NCBI RefSeq assembly: GCF_000701505.1
Contig: NZ_KL370786.1
Location: forward strand, 326,468 to 390,467
DNA: 64,000 bases
Source of the DNA: Dyadobacter crusticola DSM 16708
Lineage (GTDB): Bacteria; Bacteroidota; Bacteroidia; Cytophagales; Spirosomataceae
Direction of reading: 5' to 3'
Shown here: one piece after another, positions 1 to 8,808 of the stretch
Numbering within the stretch: position 1 is the stretch's first letter
Layout of the letters: every line of letters begins with the position of its first letter
Position numbers and translations under genes: made by a program
Notes under the pieces: model-generated
Databases searched by the model: none
Told to the model about the DNA's origin: nothing
What the model saw: only the letters and a program-made list of their open reading frames with translations

Positions 1-900
1 GGTCCGCTGGTAAGCGCAGTGTGGTTTTCGGATCCTGACGGCGCGGCTCACCGGTATGGTATCGGCTCAGAGCAGGCTGTTGCGGCAATCAAGTACGTCG
101 ATACGCAATTTGGCAGGATCCTCGATTCGCTGAATGCAAGGGGTTTGCGGGAGCGGTACAATATCCTGATTTCAACTGATCACGGTTTTGTAACACATAG
201 CGGCAAGCAAAATCTGAGCGAGCTGCTGATTGCGGAAGGTTTGAAGAAAGATAAAGAGTCGGATGATGTAGTGATATCGGAAGGTGCTGTTTATGTCAAA
301 AACCACGACGAGCAAGTGATCAGGAAGATTGTGGCGGCTTTGCATAAGGAAGACTGGATCGGCGCTGTTTTTACAAAACCCAAAAAGAAGGGAAGTATGA
401 CCGGCTGGGTTGATGGTACGTTGTCATTCGACGCGATCCATTACAATCACCCGACGCGCTCAGGCGACATTCTGGTTGCGCCCAACTGGAATGATGATAA
501 AAACGATAAAGGTTACGCAGGTACCGACTTTTCCGGCGGCGTGGCTGGTCACGGCGGATCCAGTCCGTACGAGATCAACATCGCATTTTTTGCCGACGGC
601 CCGGATTTCAAGGATGCATTCACAGGTGAGCTGCCCACTTCCAATGTCGATATCGCGCCTACCGTGCTTGGCCTTTACGGCTTGCAGGTGCCGCCGCAAA
701 TGGACGGCAGGGTGATGAAAGAGTTTTATACAAAAACATCGAAAAGCAGCGGACCGTCTAAAAAGGAAAAAGTGCAGACAGAGGCCAGGTATCCCTGGGG
801 TATCTACAAGCTTTCGCTCGAAATGTCGGTGCACGAGAAGTACAGGTACGTCGACTTCACCAAGACCGAGCGTACAAAGTTTGAGTCTGTTAAAAAGTGA
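1..900 (+). CDS. alkaline phosphatase family protein (nucleotide pyrophosphatase/phosphodiesterase-like), 5' truncated by window edge
   Basis: The reading frame is open from base 1 and ends with TGA at 898-900, so the true start lies left of the window; the GTG at 19 is internal. The 299 or so residues visible fit the C-terminal part of the alkaline phosphatase superfamily (type I phosphodiesterase/nucleotide pyrophosphatase group). The metal-binding segment STDHGF lies near residue 58 of the visible part, and a second metal-site histidine is plausible in GHGGSSPYE. The C-terminal part carries the family's NVDIAPTVLGLYG signature. Members hydrolyse phosphomono- or phosphodiesters, usually in the periplasm. 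The signal peptide and catalytic Thr/Ser segment are outside the window, so substrate and location cannot be read. A hairpin with a T-run follows about 70 bases downstream. Confidence 0.85.
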   Translation, partial: GPLVSAVWFSDPDGAAHRYGIGSEQAVAAIKYVDTQFGRILDSLNARGLRERYNILISTDHGFVTHSGKQNLSELLIAEGLKKDKESDDVVISEGAVYVKNHDEQVIRKIVAALHKEDWIGAVFTKPKKKGSMTGWVDGTLSFDAIHYNHPTRSGDILVAPNWNDDKNDKGYAGTDFSGGVAGHGGSSPYEINIAFFADGPDFKDAFTGELPTSNVDIAPTVLGLYGLQVPPQMDGRVMKEFYTKTSKSSGPSKKEKVQTEARYPWGIYKLSLEMSVHEKYRYVDFTKTERTKFESVKK

Positions 901-972
901 ACATTTCCGTTCGGAATCGTACAGCGTAAAATGTAAAAAACATACCCTGGATCGTTCCTGAATGCTTTTTTC

Positions 973-1024
973 GATTGGTATAAACTTTTACGTCATTGTA
1001 ACAGGTTTATACCAATCCTTTTTT
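973..1024 (+). terminator. intrinsic terminator or attenuator abutting the next start codon
   Basis: A 13-base perfect inverted repeat, GATTGGTATAAAC at 973-985 and GTTTATACCAATC at 1005-1017, is followed by CTTTTTT at 1018-1024. Within the loop, TTAC and GTAA can pair further. This has the shape of a Rho-independent terminator for the phosphatase gene ending at 900. It ends one base before the ATG of the permease at 1026 (C at 1025), so it could also act as an attenuator or translation-controlling hairpin for that gene. Confidence 0.6.
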
Positions 1025-1025
1025 C

Positions 1026-3380
1026 ATGCTGAGAAATTATACAAAGATCGCCGTACGGAATATCTGGAGGCAAAGGCTTTTTGCATTCATCAATATTTTC
1101 GGACTTGCCTCGGGTTTGATGGTCTGCTTCCTCGCCATTGCCCACATCAAAGGCGCATTGGAATACGATCATTTCCACGCGAAATCAGATCGCATTTACC
1201 GCATTATCACGGATGCAACCAGCAAGACCGGCGATAAAACGGCCTTTGCGACTTCTCCTTTGCCGCTGGCAGGTACCTTGGAGCAGGATTATGGAATTGT
1301 TGAAAACGCAGCGCGGGTGGTGCGTACATACGGGCCGGTACTGGGCAATTCCAAAGAGCTGGATTTTCTGACTTTTGCCGTTGATCATTCCTTCTTACAG
1401 CTTTTCGGTTATCCGCTTGTATCGGGCCAATATCCTTCCGGTGCGGGATATGCGGTGATCAGTCAGAAGACGGCCGAAAAGCTTTTTGGTAAAATGAACC
1501 CGATCGGTCAGGTGCTGGACCAGGGAGAAGCAGGTACCTCGATCATCACCGGCGTGGTCGCCAATCCGGAATCGCATTCGCATTTGCGGTTTGATATCCT
1601 GTTTGCTTTGGCTGACGAGCAAATGACTGCATTCAATGCGGGCGAGGGCTGGAAAGAGTTTTCGCGCGGGTACACTTATGTGCTGCTCAAACCGGGGACC
1701 TCGCAGGAGCAGCTTGGCAGTATCCTGCCAGCGGTAGCAAAGCGTGCGGGTGCGGCCCCCGGTACGGCCGCAAAGGCCTCGCTCGGCTTTCGTGTACAGG
1801 CGCTGAAAAGCATTTCTCCAAGCACAGAAGAGTTAATGAACAGCACCTACGAGCCGCAGATCAGTGGATTAATGGCCGAAATGGCGGTGGGATTAATTAC
1901 CCTGTTGATGGCGGCTTTTAATTATATAAACCTCACCCTGGCCCGCTCCATGAGCCGGGCGCGTGAAGTAGGTATACGGAAAACTTCCGGCGCGCTTCGC
2001 TGGCAGCTGCTCGGGCAGTTTATGGCTGAGTCGCTCATTCTGTCCATGCTCGCCTTGGGACTGGCTTATGTCATGCTTGAAATCATCAAACCCATGAGCT
2101 TTGTACAGCAGTGGCTGATCGGCGGCGTGGTGTGGGACTGGAAGTTATGGGGCGCTATCGTTGCATTCAGCGTTGTTACCGGCTTGCTGGCCGGTATTGT
2201 CCCAGCCAGGGTGCTGTCGGGTTTTCAGCCGGCGGAGGTACTTCGCAGCCAGAACGGGCTTAAAGTAATTAAAGGGATTTCGCTGCGCAAAACATTGATT
2301 GTAGTCCAGTTTGCCATTTCGCTGATCGCGATGATTACTTTGGTAACCGTGCTGCGCCAGCAGAATTACATGGCAACTGGCGACTACGGGTTCCGCAGTA
2401 AAAACGTCCTGAATATTCCGCTCAACAATCTCCCTTACGAGCGACTTGCAGGCGAAGCAGGCAAGCTGGCCGGGGCTGAGGCTGTTTCCGGCATTTCGGA
2501 ACCTTTCGGACATCACGGGCAAACTGAGCGCGTCAAAACGAAGAAAGGCGACGCAGCGCAGACCAGCACTTTTCTGTTCAATGTGGCGCCGGATATTCTG
2601 GCGACATTGGACCTGACTTTGCTCGCCGGAAAAGACCTTCCTGAGTCGGCATCGGGCCGGCTGGTATTCATCAATGAAGAGGCAGTCAGGAAGTTTAATT
2701 TCGGAAATAACAGCGAAGCAATCGGAAAGACTTTCTGGCTGAATGACAGCACGGAGGTACAGGTTGCGGGTGTGATCAGGGATTTCCGGTTTACCAGCTT
2801 CAACTGGAAGATCATGCCGCTCGTACTGCGCCAGCAAACCGACGGGCTCCGTTACATGCACGTGGCCGTAACGCCCGGTTCAGAAGAGCGCGTTTTGGCA
2901 GGGATGAAAGGGATCTGGAAAAAGCTGAGATCTTACGAGACCTTCGACGGCGAGTGGTACGACGATTTCCTGTACAAGCGGCACGCACATACCGACGATC
3001 TCAGTTTCATGGGTTTGCTGCTGGGGATATCCTTCTCCATTGCCTGCCTCGGGTTGCTTGGCATGGTCACTTACAACACGCAGACGCGCATTAAAGAAGT
3101 GGGTATACGAAAAGTAATGGGTGCAGAAGTGGCGCAGATCGTCTGGCTGCTATCACGGGATTTTGTAAAATTGCTCACGATCGCCGCGCTTGTCGCGCTG
3201 CCGCTGGGGTACCTGGCAGGCTACGCATTCCTGTTCAATTTCGCATACCATGTTTCCATTGGCTTTGAGACCCTGGGCCTGTGCGTGGGCGTGCTGCTGG
3301 TGTTGGGCGGGTTGATCATCAGCACCAGAACTTACCGCGCTGCGACCGGTAACCCGGTGGAAGCGCTCCAAAATGAGTAG
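1026..3380 (+). CDS. FtsX/MacB-like ABC transporter permease
   Basis: A 784-residue membrane protein of the FtsX/MacB permease family in its double-length Bacteroidota form. The N terminus has a membrane segment at about residues 18-40 followed by a periplasmic MacB-type domain (FHAKSDRIYRI). A first FtsX block of three membrane segments sits at about 280-420 with the coupling motif REVGIRKTSGA. A second periplasmic domain follows, then a second FtsX block at about 660-784 with IKEVGIRKVMGA. Such proteins work with a separate LolD/MacB-type ATPase, which is not encoded nearby, and act in envelope transport or mechanotransmission. The start chosen is ATG 1026, directly after a hairpin and T-run. 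It overlaps the next open frame by 8 bases. Confidence 0.9.
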   Translation: MLRNYTKIAVRNIWRQRLFAFINIFGLASGLMVCFLAIAHIKGALEYDHFHAKSDRIYRIITDATSKTGDKTAFATSPLPLAGTLEQDYGIVENAARVVRTYGPVLGNSKELDFLTFAVDHSFLQLFGYPLVSGQYPSGAGYAVISQKTAEKLFGKMNPIGQVLDQGEAGTSIITGVVANPESHSHLRFDILFALADEQMTAFNAGEGWKEFSRGYTYVLLKPGTSQEQLGSILPAVAKRAGAAPGTAAKASLGFRVQALKSISPSTEELMNSTYEPQISGLMAEMAVGLITLLMAAFNYINLTLARSMSRAREVGIRKTSGALRWQLLGQFMAESLILSMLALGLAYVMLEIIKPMSFVQQWLIGGVVWDWKLWGAIVAFSVVTGLLAGIVPARVLSGFQPAEVLRSQNGLKVIKGISLRKTLIVVQFAISLIAMITLVTVLRQQNYMATGDYGFRSKNVLNIPLNNLPYERLAGEAGKLAGAEAVSGISEPFGHHGQTERVKTKKGDAAQTSTFLFNVAPDILATLDLTLLAGKDLPESASGRLVFINEEAVRKFNFGNNSEAIGKTFWLNDSTEVQVAGVIRDFRFTSFNWKIMPLVLRQQTDGLRYMHVAVTPGSEERVLAGMKGIWKKLRSYETFDGEWYDDFLYKRHAHTDDLSFMGLLLGISFSIACLGLLGMVTYNTQTRIKEVGIRKVMGAEVAQIVWLLSRDFVKLLTIAALVALPLGYLAGYAFLFNFAYHVSIGFETLGLCVGVLLVLGGLIISTRTYRAATGNPVEALQNE

Positions 3381-3399
3381 CAAACAATTTTCCTTTAAC

Positions 3400-4203
3400 A
3401 TGAAATTCAAACTGGCATTTGCCACCGTATTCCTCCTATCGGTACTCACCTGTTTTTCGCAAAATTCAAAGCTGACCCTGATCGCGCACCGGGGCGGGGT
3501 AGTGGATAGTTCCTTTACGGAAAATTGTATTTCGGCGCTTAAAGCGGCAGTTCGGGACGGGTACAAACTAATTGAAACAGACGTGCGCGTCACGAAGGAT
3601 GGTGTTTTAATCGCAAACCACGATGCGGATTTCAGGCGGTATTACGAGGTTGATAAGAAAGTGACTGAGGTAAATTGGGCAGAAATAAGGCTGATGAAAA
3701 GTAAGCTGGATGGAAACAGCCCCTTGCTCCTGGAAGACATTCTTCGCTTTTGCGCTCAGAATAAGCTGGGGATCATGCTCGATAACAAAATAGCAGGGTT
3801 TGATTCCACTGCTTTCACAAAGTTGATTGACCTTCTGGACAAATATCAGTTGAGAAAATCGGCATTAATGATCGGTACCGACGAGTCTACTGATTTTTTC
3901 ACCGGGAAAATCAGGCTAAGCTGCTCCCGCGCCCAGCTGGAAGAGAATATGCGGAAATCCGGCTATCAGGTTACCAACTATTTCCTCTTTGAGCGACCGG
4001 CCAGACTGACCAATGCAGATGTACAATGGGCGCGTAAAAATGGAATAATGGTTGTGGCTGCGATCAACAAATACCATTACAGGCAATCCGCCGATATGAT
4101 GGCCGACGCTGCACGGGATTGCCGGCGAATGCTTTCGATAGGTATAACCAGTTTTCAGATCGATTCGGAGTTCCGCAGGTTTCTTGTGGAAGATTCAAAA
4201 TAA
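3400..4203 (+). CDS. glycerophosphodiester phosphodiesterase family protein, secreted
   Basis: This 267-residue protein has a signal peptide (MKFKLAFATVFLLSVLTCFS) and then a GDPD-type TIM barrel. The family signature is clear: HRGG near the mature N terminus, ETDVRVTKDGVLIANHD, and a later LDNKI segment. GDPDs hydrolyse glycerophosphodiesters to glycerol 3-phosphate and an alcohol. I prefer ATG 3400 because the hydrophobic signal begins there; an in-frame ATG at 3373 would add nine polar residues and overlap the permease gene. The barrel is shorter than bacterial GlpQ (about 330-350 residues) and its C-terminal half diverges, so the exact substrate is uncertain. It is probably co-transcribed with the permease upstream. 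Confidence 0.8.
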   Translation: MKFKLAFATVFLLSVLTCFSQNSKLTLIAHRGGVVDSSFTENCISALKAAVRDGYKLIETDVRVTKDGVLIANHDADFRRYYEVDKKVTEVNWAEIRLMKSKLDGNSPLLLEDILRFCAQNKLGIMLDNKIAGFDSTAFTKLIDLLDKYQLRKSALMIGTDESTDFFTGKIRLSCSRAQLEENMRKSGYQVTNYFLFERPARLTNADVQWARKNGIMVVAAINKYHYRQSADMMADAARDCRRMLSIGITSFQIDSEFRRFLVEDSK

Positions 4204-4236
4204 TGGCTCTCTGCCCGCTACCAAGCGATAATCTGA

Positions 4237-5172
4237 CTACTTATTATAGATAAATTCCATGATTACTTTCTTCGTTGCGGGATCGACCTGGTATTGCGGA
4301 TAACCGTCGGGGCGGTAGGTATATTCGAATGTGGCAGTCTGGCTGTATTTTTGATTGTTAGTGAATTTGGAAGCGATCACGTTGTTGATATTCAGGTTGC
4401 TCCAATCGGCTGGGTCGCCTGTCGTGTAGTAGGGGTTCTTCTTGTCGTCGTAAGTGTAAACCGTCTGATTTCCTGACTTGTAATCTGAATAGTAGCGATT
4501 CTTAATTTTTACAATGTTCCCGTTGTCAGCTCTTTCTATTGCAGTATATGAGTAGTAATGGGTTTTGTCCTGCGTTCCTCCTTCCCAAACCAGTCTGCCG
4601 TTTTTATCAAAACCAAGTTCAAGCGGCTCGGGGGAATGGTAATTTCCCTGCCGTTCTGCACGCTGATTAACTTTGTGATAAGTTCCCTCAATATAACCAT
4701 TCTCGAATTTTGTCGAACTATACAAGTACAGCTCATCGGTAGTCGGATAACCTTCCGGCATGATGCCGATTACATTGATCCAGTATTCAATCTTTGCAAT
4801 TCCTGCATTAGTATGATACAGATACTTGCTTGATGCATAAACATGTTTACCATCACCTGCATACATTTTCTTTTCGGCCAGCTTCCCGGATTTATCGTAT
4901 ATGAATTGCTCGAACCGTAGCCCCTCGCGCTTCGTTGCTACCAGTCGGATATCACCGGAATATGCTTTTCCGGGTCCATAGGGAAACTGGCGCACTGTTG
5001 TAGCCGGATCGCCAAATTCAGGTTTGTCAAATCGGGTAGAATCGATTTCCACGACCGGATTACCTGAGCCGCCCGGCGTACCTGTACCGGAAGGTATAAC
5101 GCTGTACGAAGGGCCGCTTTTGTCGCAGGATGCCAGTGCAGCAAGTAAAATGACGCAGAAAAATGATCTCAT
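4237..5172 (-). CDS. hypothetical lipoprotein
   Basis: A 311-residue protein of no recognised family. The N terminus is a lipoprotein signal with lipobox LASC (Cys16), followed by a Ser/Gly/Pro-rich linker to about residue 42. The rest is rich in Tyr, Asn and Lys with repeated strand-like stretches of the kind TYDDKKNPYY, EYTYRPDGYPQY and YDKSGKLAEKKMY. These resemble the YD/RHS-like beta strands common in Bacteroidota surface lipoproteins (DUF-type 'hypothetical protein' families). It is probably anchored in the outer membrane. It converges with the GDPD gene 33 bases away; the SulP gene lies downstream on the same strand. No function is assigned. Confidence 0.75.
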   Translation of the reverse strand: MRSFFCVILLAALASCDKSGPSYSVIPSGTGTPGGSGNPVVEIDSTRFDKPEFGDPATTVRQFPYGPGKAYSGDIRLVATKREGLRFEQFIYDKSGKLAEKKMYAGDGKHVYASSKYLYHTNAGIAKIEYWINVIGIMPEGYPTTDELYLYSSTKFENGYIEGTYHKVNQRAERQGNYHSPEPLELGFDKNGRLVWEGGTQDKTHYYSYTAIERADNGNIVKIKNRYYSDYKSGNQTVYTYDDKKNPYYTTGDPADWSNLNINNVIASKFTNNQKYSQTATFEYTYRPDGYPQYQVDPATKKVIMEFIYNK

Positions 5173-5237
5173 AGGTGCCTCTTGGTTAGATAGGTCAGGG
5201 GATGCACTACTTTACTGATTATTTGCATCTTACCAAC

Positions 5238-6767
5238 CTAAATAGAAACAGGGTACGTCGGATCTTCCAGGATATTTACGTCAATTACATCCTGCGCATT
5301 GCTGAGCAATTTCCGGCAGTCGGGACTGAGGTGTTTCAGGTGTACCTTTTTCCCTGCCTGCTGGTACCGCCCGGTGATTTTGTTTAATGCTTCAATACCC
5401 GACATATCTGCTACCCGGCTTTCCGAAAAGTCAATGACAACTTCCTGCGGGTCTTTCTCTATCTCAAACTTTTCGTTGAAAGCAGTGACAGAACCAAAGA
5501 AAAGGGGACCATAGATTTTATAATGCTTCACGCCGTTTTCGTCCACCGATTTGTGCGCGCGGATCCTTTTGGCACTTTCCCACGCAAAAACCAGGGCAGA
5601 AATGATTACCCCGACCAGCACGGCAAGCGCCAGGTTATGCAGGTAAATCGTGATCGCGGCCACAAGTATCCCTACAAAAATGTCGTGTTTCGGCATTTTA
5701 TTGATAATCCGGAAACTGGCCCATTCAAATGTGCCGAAAGCGACCATGATCATGACGCCGGTCAGCGCCGCCATAGGGACCAGCTCGATCACCGGCGCGC
5801 CAAAAAGTATGATCAGCAGGATCGTAAGGGAAGCGATAATACCCGAAAGCCTGGCACGCGCGCCGGCTGAAAGGTTCACCAGCGTCTGCGCGATCATCGG
5901 ACAGCCGCCCATTCCGAAAAAGAATCCGTTAGCGATATTGGCGGTACCCTGTGCAATGCATTCCCGGTTACTATTACCGCGCGTGGCAGTCAGTTCATCT
6001 ACGAGGTTTAATGTCAGCAGTCCTTCCGTCAAACCTACGCCAGCCATGATCAGCGCGTAAGGAAAGATGATTTGCAGGGTGGCGAGGGTAAATGGGACCT
6101 GCGGAATATGGAACGGGGGAAAGCCGCCTGCGACCGACGCAATATCGCGCACCGTTTTGGTTTCTATATCAAAGCCTAAAACAACAGCAAATACAATAAT
6201 GATCGCTACCAGGGAAGGCGGTACCGCTTTTGTGATTTTTGGTAAAATAATGATGATTGCGATGGTAAGCAGCACAAGCCCCGCCATGATCAGCAACGGC
6301 GTGCCGCTCAGCCAGGTAACTTCCCCATTGCTGACGGTTTGAAACTGTTGCAGCTGTGACATGAAAATGATGACAGCAAGTCCGTTTACAAACCCGTACA
6401 TAACCGGCTGCGGAACAAGCCTGATGAATTTTCCAAACCTGAAAATGCCAACCAGGATCTGCACAATGCCCGCAAGCGCGACTGCCGCAAACACGTATTC
6501 GATCCCATGTGACTGCATAAGCGCAATCAGCACGATCACCGTTGCGCCGGCACCTCCGGAGATCAGTCCCGGCCTGCCGCCGAAAACAGAAGTGACAAGC
6601 CCCATTATAAAAGCAGCATAAAGCCCCACGAGCGGGGGAAAGCCAGCCAGAATAGCAAACGAGAGCGACTCCGGCATCATGGTCATCGCCACAGTCAGGC
6701 CGGCCAGGATCTCGGTTTTGTAATTGATTTTTTGTGAGAAGTCAAAGAGGTTGAGGTAACCTTTCAT
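5238..6767 (-). CDS. SulP family inorganic anion transporter with STAS domain
   Basis: A 509-residue inner-membrane transporter of the SulP/SLC26 family. The N terminus carries the SulP signature around MMPESLSFAILAGFPPLVGLYAAF, and about ten to twelve membrane segments occupy residues 20-400. A STAS domain follows at about 410-500 (VVIDFSESRVADMSGIEAL). SulP proteins move sulfate, bicarbonate or related anions, usually by proton or sodium coupling. The sequence alone does not fix the ion; the internal GMGGCPMIAQTLVNLSAGAR segment is also seen in bicarbonate-type SulP proteins. The beta carbonic anhydrase in this window is 53 kb away and gives no direct support. A 16-base perfect dyad lies just upstream of the start. 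Confidence 0.92.
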   Translation of the reverse strand: MKGYLNLFDFSQKINYKTEILAGLTVAMTMMPESLSFAILAGFPPLVGLYAAFIMGLVTSVFGGRPGLISGGAGATVIVLIALMQSHGIEYVFAAVALAGIVQILVGIFRFGKFIRLVPQPVMYGFVNGLAVIIFMSQLQQFQTVSNGEVTWLSGTPLLIMAGLVLLTIAIIIILPKITKAVPPSLVAIIIVFAVVLGFDIETKTVRDIASVAGGFPPFHIPQVPFTLATLQIIFPYALIMAGVGLTEGLLTLNLVDELTATRGNSNRECIAQGTANIANGFFFGMGGCPMIAQTLVNLSAGARARLSGIIASLTILLIILFGAPVIELVPMAALTGVMIMVAFGTFEWASFRIINKMPKHDIFVGILVAAITIYLHNLALAVLVGVIISALVFAWESAKRIRAHKSVDENGVKHYKIYGPLFFGSVTAFNEKFEIEKDPQEVVIDFSESRVADMSGIEALNKITGRYQQAGKKVHLKHLSPDCRKLLSNAQDVIDVNILEDPTYPVSI

Positions 6768-6779
6768 AAATGGAGTGAG

Positions 6780-6827
6780 AATTTTGCTGAATGAACATGG
6801 TTGTGATCAGCTTCATTCAGCAAAATT
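6780..6827. repeat. 16-bp perfect inverted repeat upstream of the SulP gene
   Basis: AATTTTGCTGAATGAA at 6780-6795 is repeated exactly in inverted form at 6812-6827, with a 16-base spacer. It lies 12 bases before the SulP start codon and 46 bases past the end of the alkaline phosphatase gene, both on the minus strand. It can serve as a terminator-like hairpin for the phosphatase transcript, as an operator, or as a 5'-leader hairpin for SulP. No U-tract follows, which weakens the plain terminator reading. Confidence 0.7.
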
Positions 6828-6873
6828 TACCCTAACTATCGGGAAACCCAAATGCATTGTCAAAAGATGTAGA

Positions 6874-8706
6874 CTATCTGCTTTTCAAAATGCGGATCAG
6901 CTTCTGGTGGATTTCCGTATTCTCGTATACGCCGCGGAAGTCCAAGGAATGCGGTCCGTAGGCAAAAACCGGCACCATGATCCCGGTATGGTCGTCGGTG
7001 CTGAAATGCCCGTCCACGTAGCCGGTTTTCAAATTTCCGTCGAGCAGGGTAAGTCCGCCCGTTTCATGGTCGGCAGTGACGATCACCAGTGTTTCTCCAT
7101 TGGTATCGGCAAATCGCAGCGCTTCGCCTACGAGCTGGTCAAAATCGAGCATTTCATTTACCGCGTAGCTTACAACATTGGCATGCCCGCCGTAGTCGAT
7201 CTGTGCGCCTTCGGCCATGACGAAAAATCCGGGCTTGTGGCCGGCAAAGCTCTGCACGGTTTTTTTGAATGCGGCCGAAAGGAAATCACCTCTTCCTTTG
7301 CTCATAGAGCGGGCATTCTGTTCATCCAAAAGAACAAACGGCGCTTTGATCGAAGCAAGATCCTTCCATTGATCGGAAACCGACACGCCCGATTTGCGAA
7401 GCGCTTCGGCAGCGCCCGTACGCTCGAAATGCGCAAAACCGCCGCCGATGAGAATGTCTGTTTGGCAGCTCAGGTAGTCTTTGGCAATGCTGTCCTGCAT
7501 ACTTCTTTCCGGCCGGTGAGCGTAAAAGCTGGCCGGGGTGGCGTCGGTGATATCGCCCGAGGAGATCAAAGCGGTCTTTTTACCCGCAGACTGTAAATCC
7601 AGGATGATCGATCTGGCCGGGACGAGGTTGGAATCTACTCCTATCGCGCGGTTCCTGGTCTTTTTGCCCGTTGCAAAAGCAGTAGCGCCTGCTGCTGAGT
7701 CTGTAATGTAGTTATCCGACGAAGCGGTTTTGGAAAAGCCGATATTGAGAAAGTTCGCCAGGTTAAGCTTACCCGCATTGCCCGTCAGTCCGGCGTGAAT
7801 CTGCGCAAGTCCCATTCCGTCGCCAATCAGTAAGATGATGTTTTTGACAGTTCCTCTGGTATCGTTGTTCTTGTAAGTTGGTTTGTAAGGTTCATAAAAC
7901 CCCTGCGCTTTGAACTCCGCATTCTGGCGGCCATTCAGAAAAGCACCCAGTTCGGTTACCTTATCTGTGTTAATGTAATCCGCGCCGAGGTTCATCAGTA
8001 CTTTCCACGCATTGATGTTATCGGGACTAGCCCAGAATCGGAAAGGCTTTCTGTTCGCATGCGCTTTCCCGATCACGGCGGTCAGCTTTTCGCGGTCTGC
8101 CTCCACGGGGATACCTTTTCCATTCCATTTGGAATACGCTCCGAAAGCCTGACTGATCAATCCTACGCGCTCCAACTGCTCAGGCGTGTAGCTTACCTCA
8201 GGGCGGCCATCGAACGACACAAATTCGGGGTACTGGTTAAATGCGGGGGGCGCAGGTGTATTCCCGCTGATCACGAGATGAACGCCGCCGCCGCCCTCAC
8301 CAAAGAGCTGCCGGTGCGGTTCAAGCAGTTTGACCAATGCTTTCAGCGTAGGTTCGCCGGAGGTTTTCAGGTCGACGAGCAGCTGATATTTTTTGTCCTT
8401 GTAAATCTTACCTCCATTTTTAGCGGCCACCCGCAGCAGCGGCGCGAGGTACAGTTTTTCAAACGTCCGTTCCGGCTCGATTTCTTTGAGCGTGTGCGCT
8501 ACGAAAAGGCTGTCGTTGCGAAGAAACACATCGGCTTCAACAGAGCCGAACTGCTGCTGGTAAGCCAGCGTGAAAGGAGCGGCTTGCAGGTAATCGTTAT
8601 GAGAGTGCCCCTGCGGAAAAGCGCCGGATAGTTGCTGGGCGTTTGTTCCGGTGCAGGTAAAAAGGCAAAGTAAAAGAAGGACTTGGCTGAATTTGTGAAT
8701 GGTCAT
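6874..8706 (-). CDS. alkaline phosphatase with N-terminal GDPD-like domain
   Basis: A 610-residue secreted protein with a signal peptide to about residue 23 (ending TNAQ) and two domains. Residues about 30-255 look like the phosphatidylinositol-phospholipase-C/GDPD-like barrel found in Bacteroidota (GHSHNDYL, SVEADVFL, LLVDLKTSG, GADYINTD). Residues about 285-610 form a complete alkaline phosphatase domain: metal ligand LIGDGMG (Asp296), nucleophile in TDSAAGATAFATG (Ser337), TADHETGG near 545 and a final HTG. The phosphatase releases inorganic phosphate from monoesters in the periplasm. The fusion suggests a diesterase step followed by a monoesterase step on the same substrate, but whether the barrel keeps catalysis is not certain. 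It is transcribed toward SulP. Confidence 0.9.
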   Translation of the reverse strand: MTIHKFSQVLLLLCLFTCTGTNAQQLSGAFPQGHSHNDYLQAAPFTLAYQQQFGSVEADVFLRNDSLFVAHTLKEIEPERTFEKLYLAPLLRVAAKNGGKIYKDKKYQLLVDLKTSGEPTLKALVKLLEPHRQLFGEGGGGVHLVISGNTPAPPAFNQYPEFVSFDGRPEVSYTPEQLERVGLISQAFGAYSKWNGKGIPVEADREKLTAVIGKAHANRKPFRFWASPDNINAWKVLMNLGADYINTDKVTELGAFLNGRQNAEFKAQGFYEPYKPTYKNNDTRGTVKNIILLIGDGMGLAQIHAGLTGNAGKLNLANFLNIGFSKTASSDNYITDSAAGATAFATGKKTRNRAIGVDSNLVPARSIILDLQSAGKKTALISSGDITDATPASFYAHRPERSMQDSIAKDYLSCQTDILIGGGFAHFERTGAAEALRKSGVSVSDQWKDLASIKAPFVLLDEQNARSMSKGRGDFLSAAFKKTVQSFAGHKPGFFVMAEGAQIDYGGHANVVSYAVNEMLDFDQLVGEALRFADTNGETLVIVTADHETGGLTLLDGNLKTGYVDGHFSTDDHTGIMVPVFAYGPHSLDFRGVYENTEIHQKLIRILKSR

Positions 8707-8808
8707 TTACAGGCGTATTTTGCTTTAATGCCGGTAAAGTTACAGTCGCAGCACCTTCGTGCATGAGGGTTAACAATAAGATAACATGATGCAAGCGCAC
8801 TGAAACAC

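Noticed and set aside
2145..2861. Long open frame (238 codons) on the minus strand inside the FtsX permease gene
   Set aside because: It is fully antisense to a gene with clear family motifs, has no family character itself, and mirrors the codon pattern of the permease.
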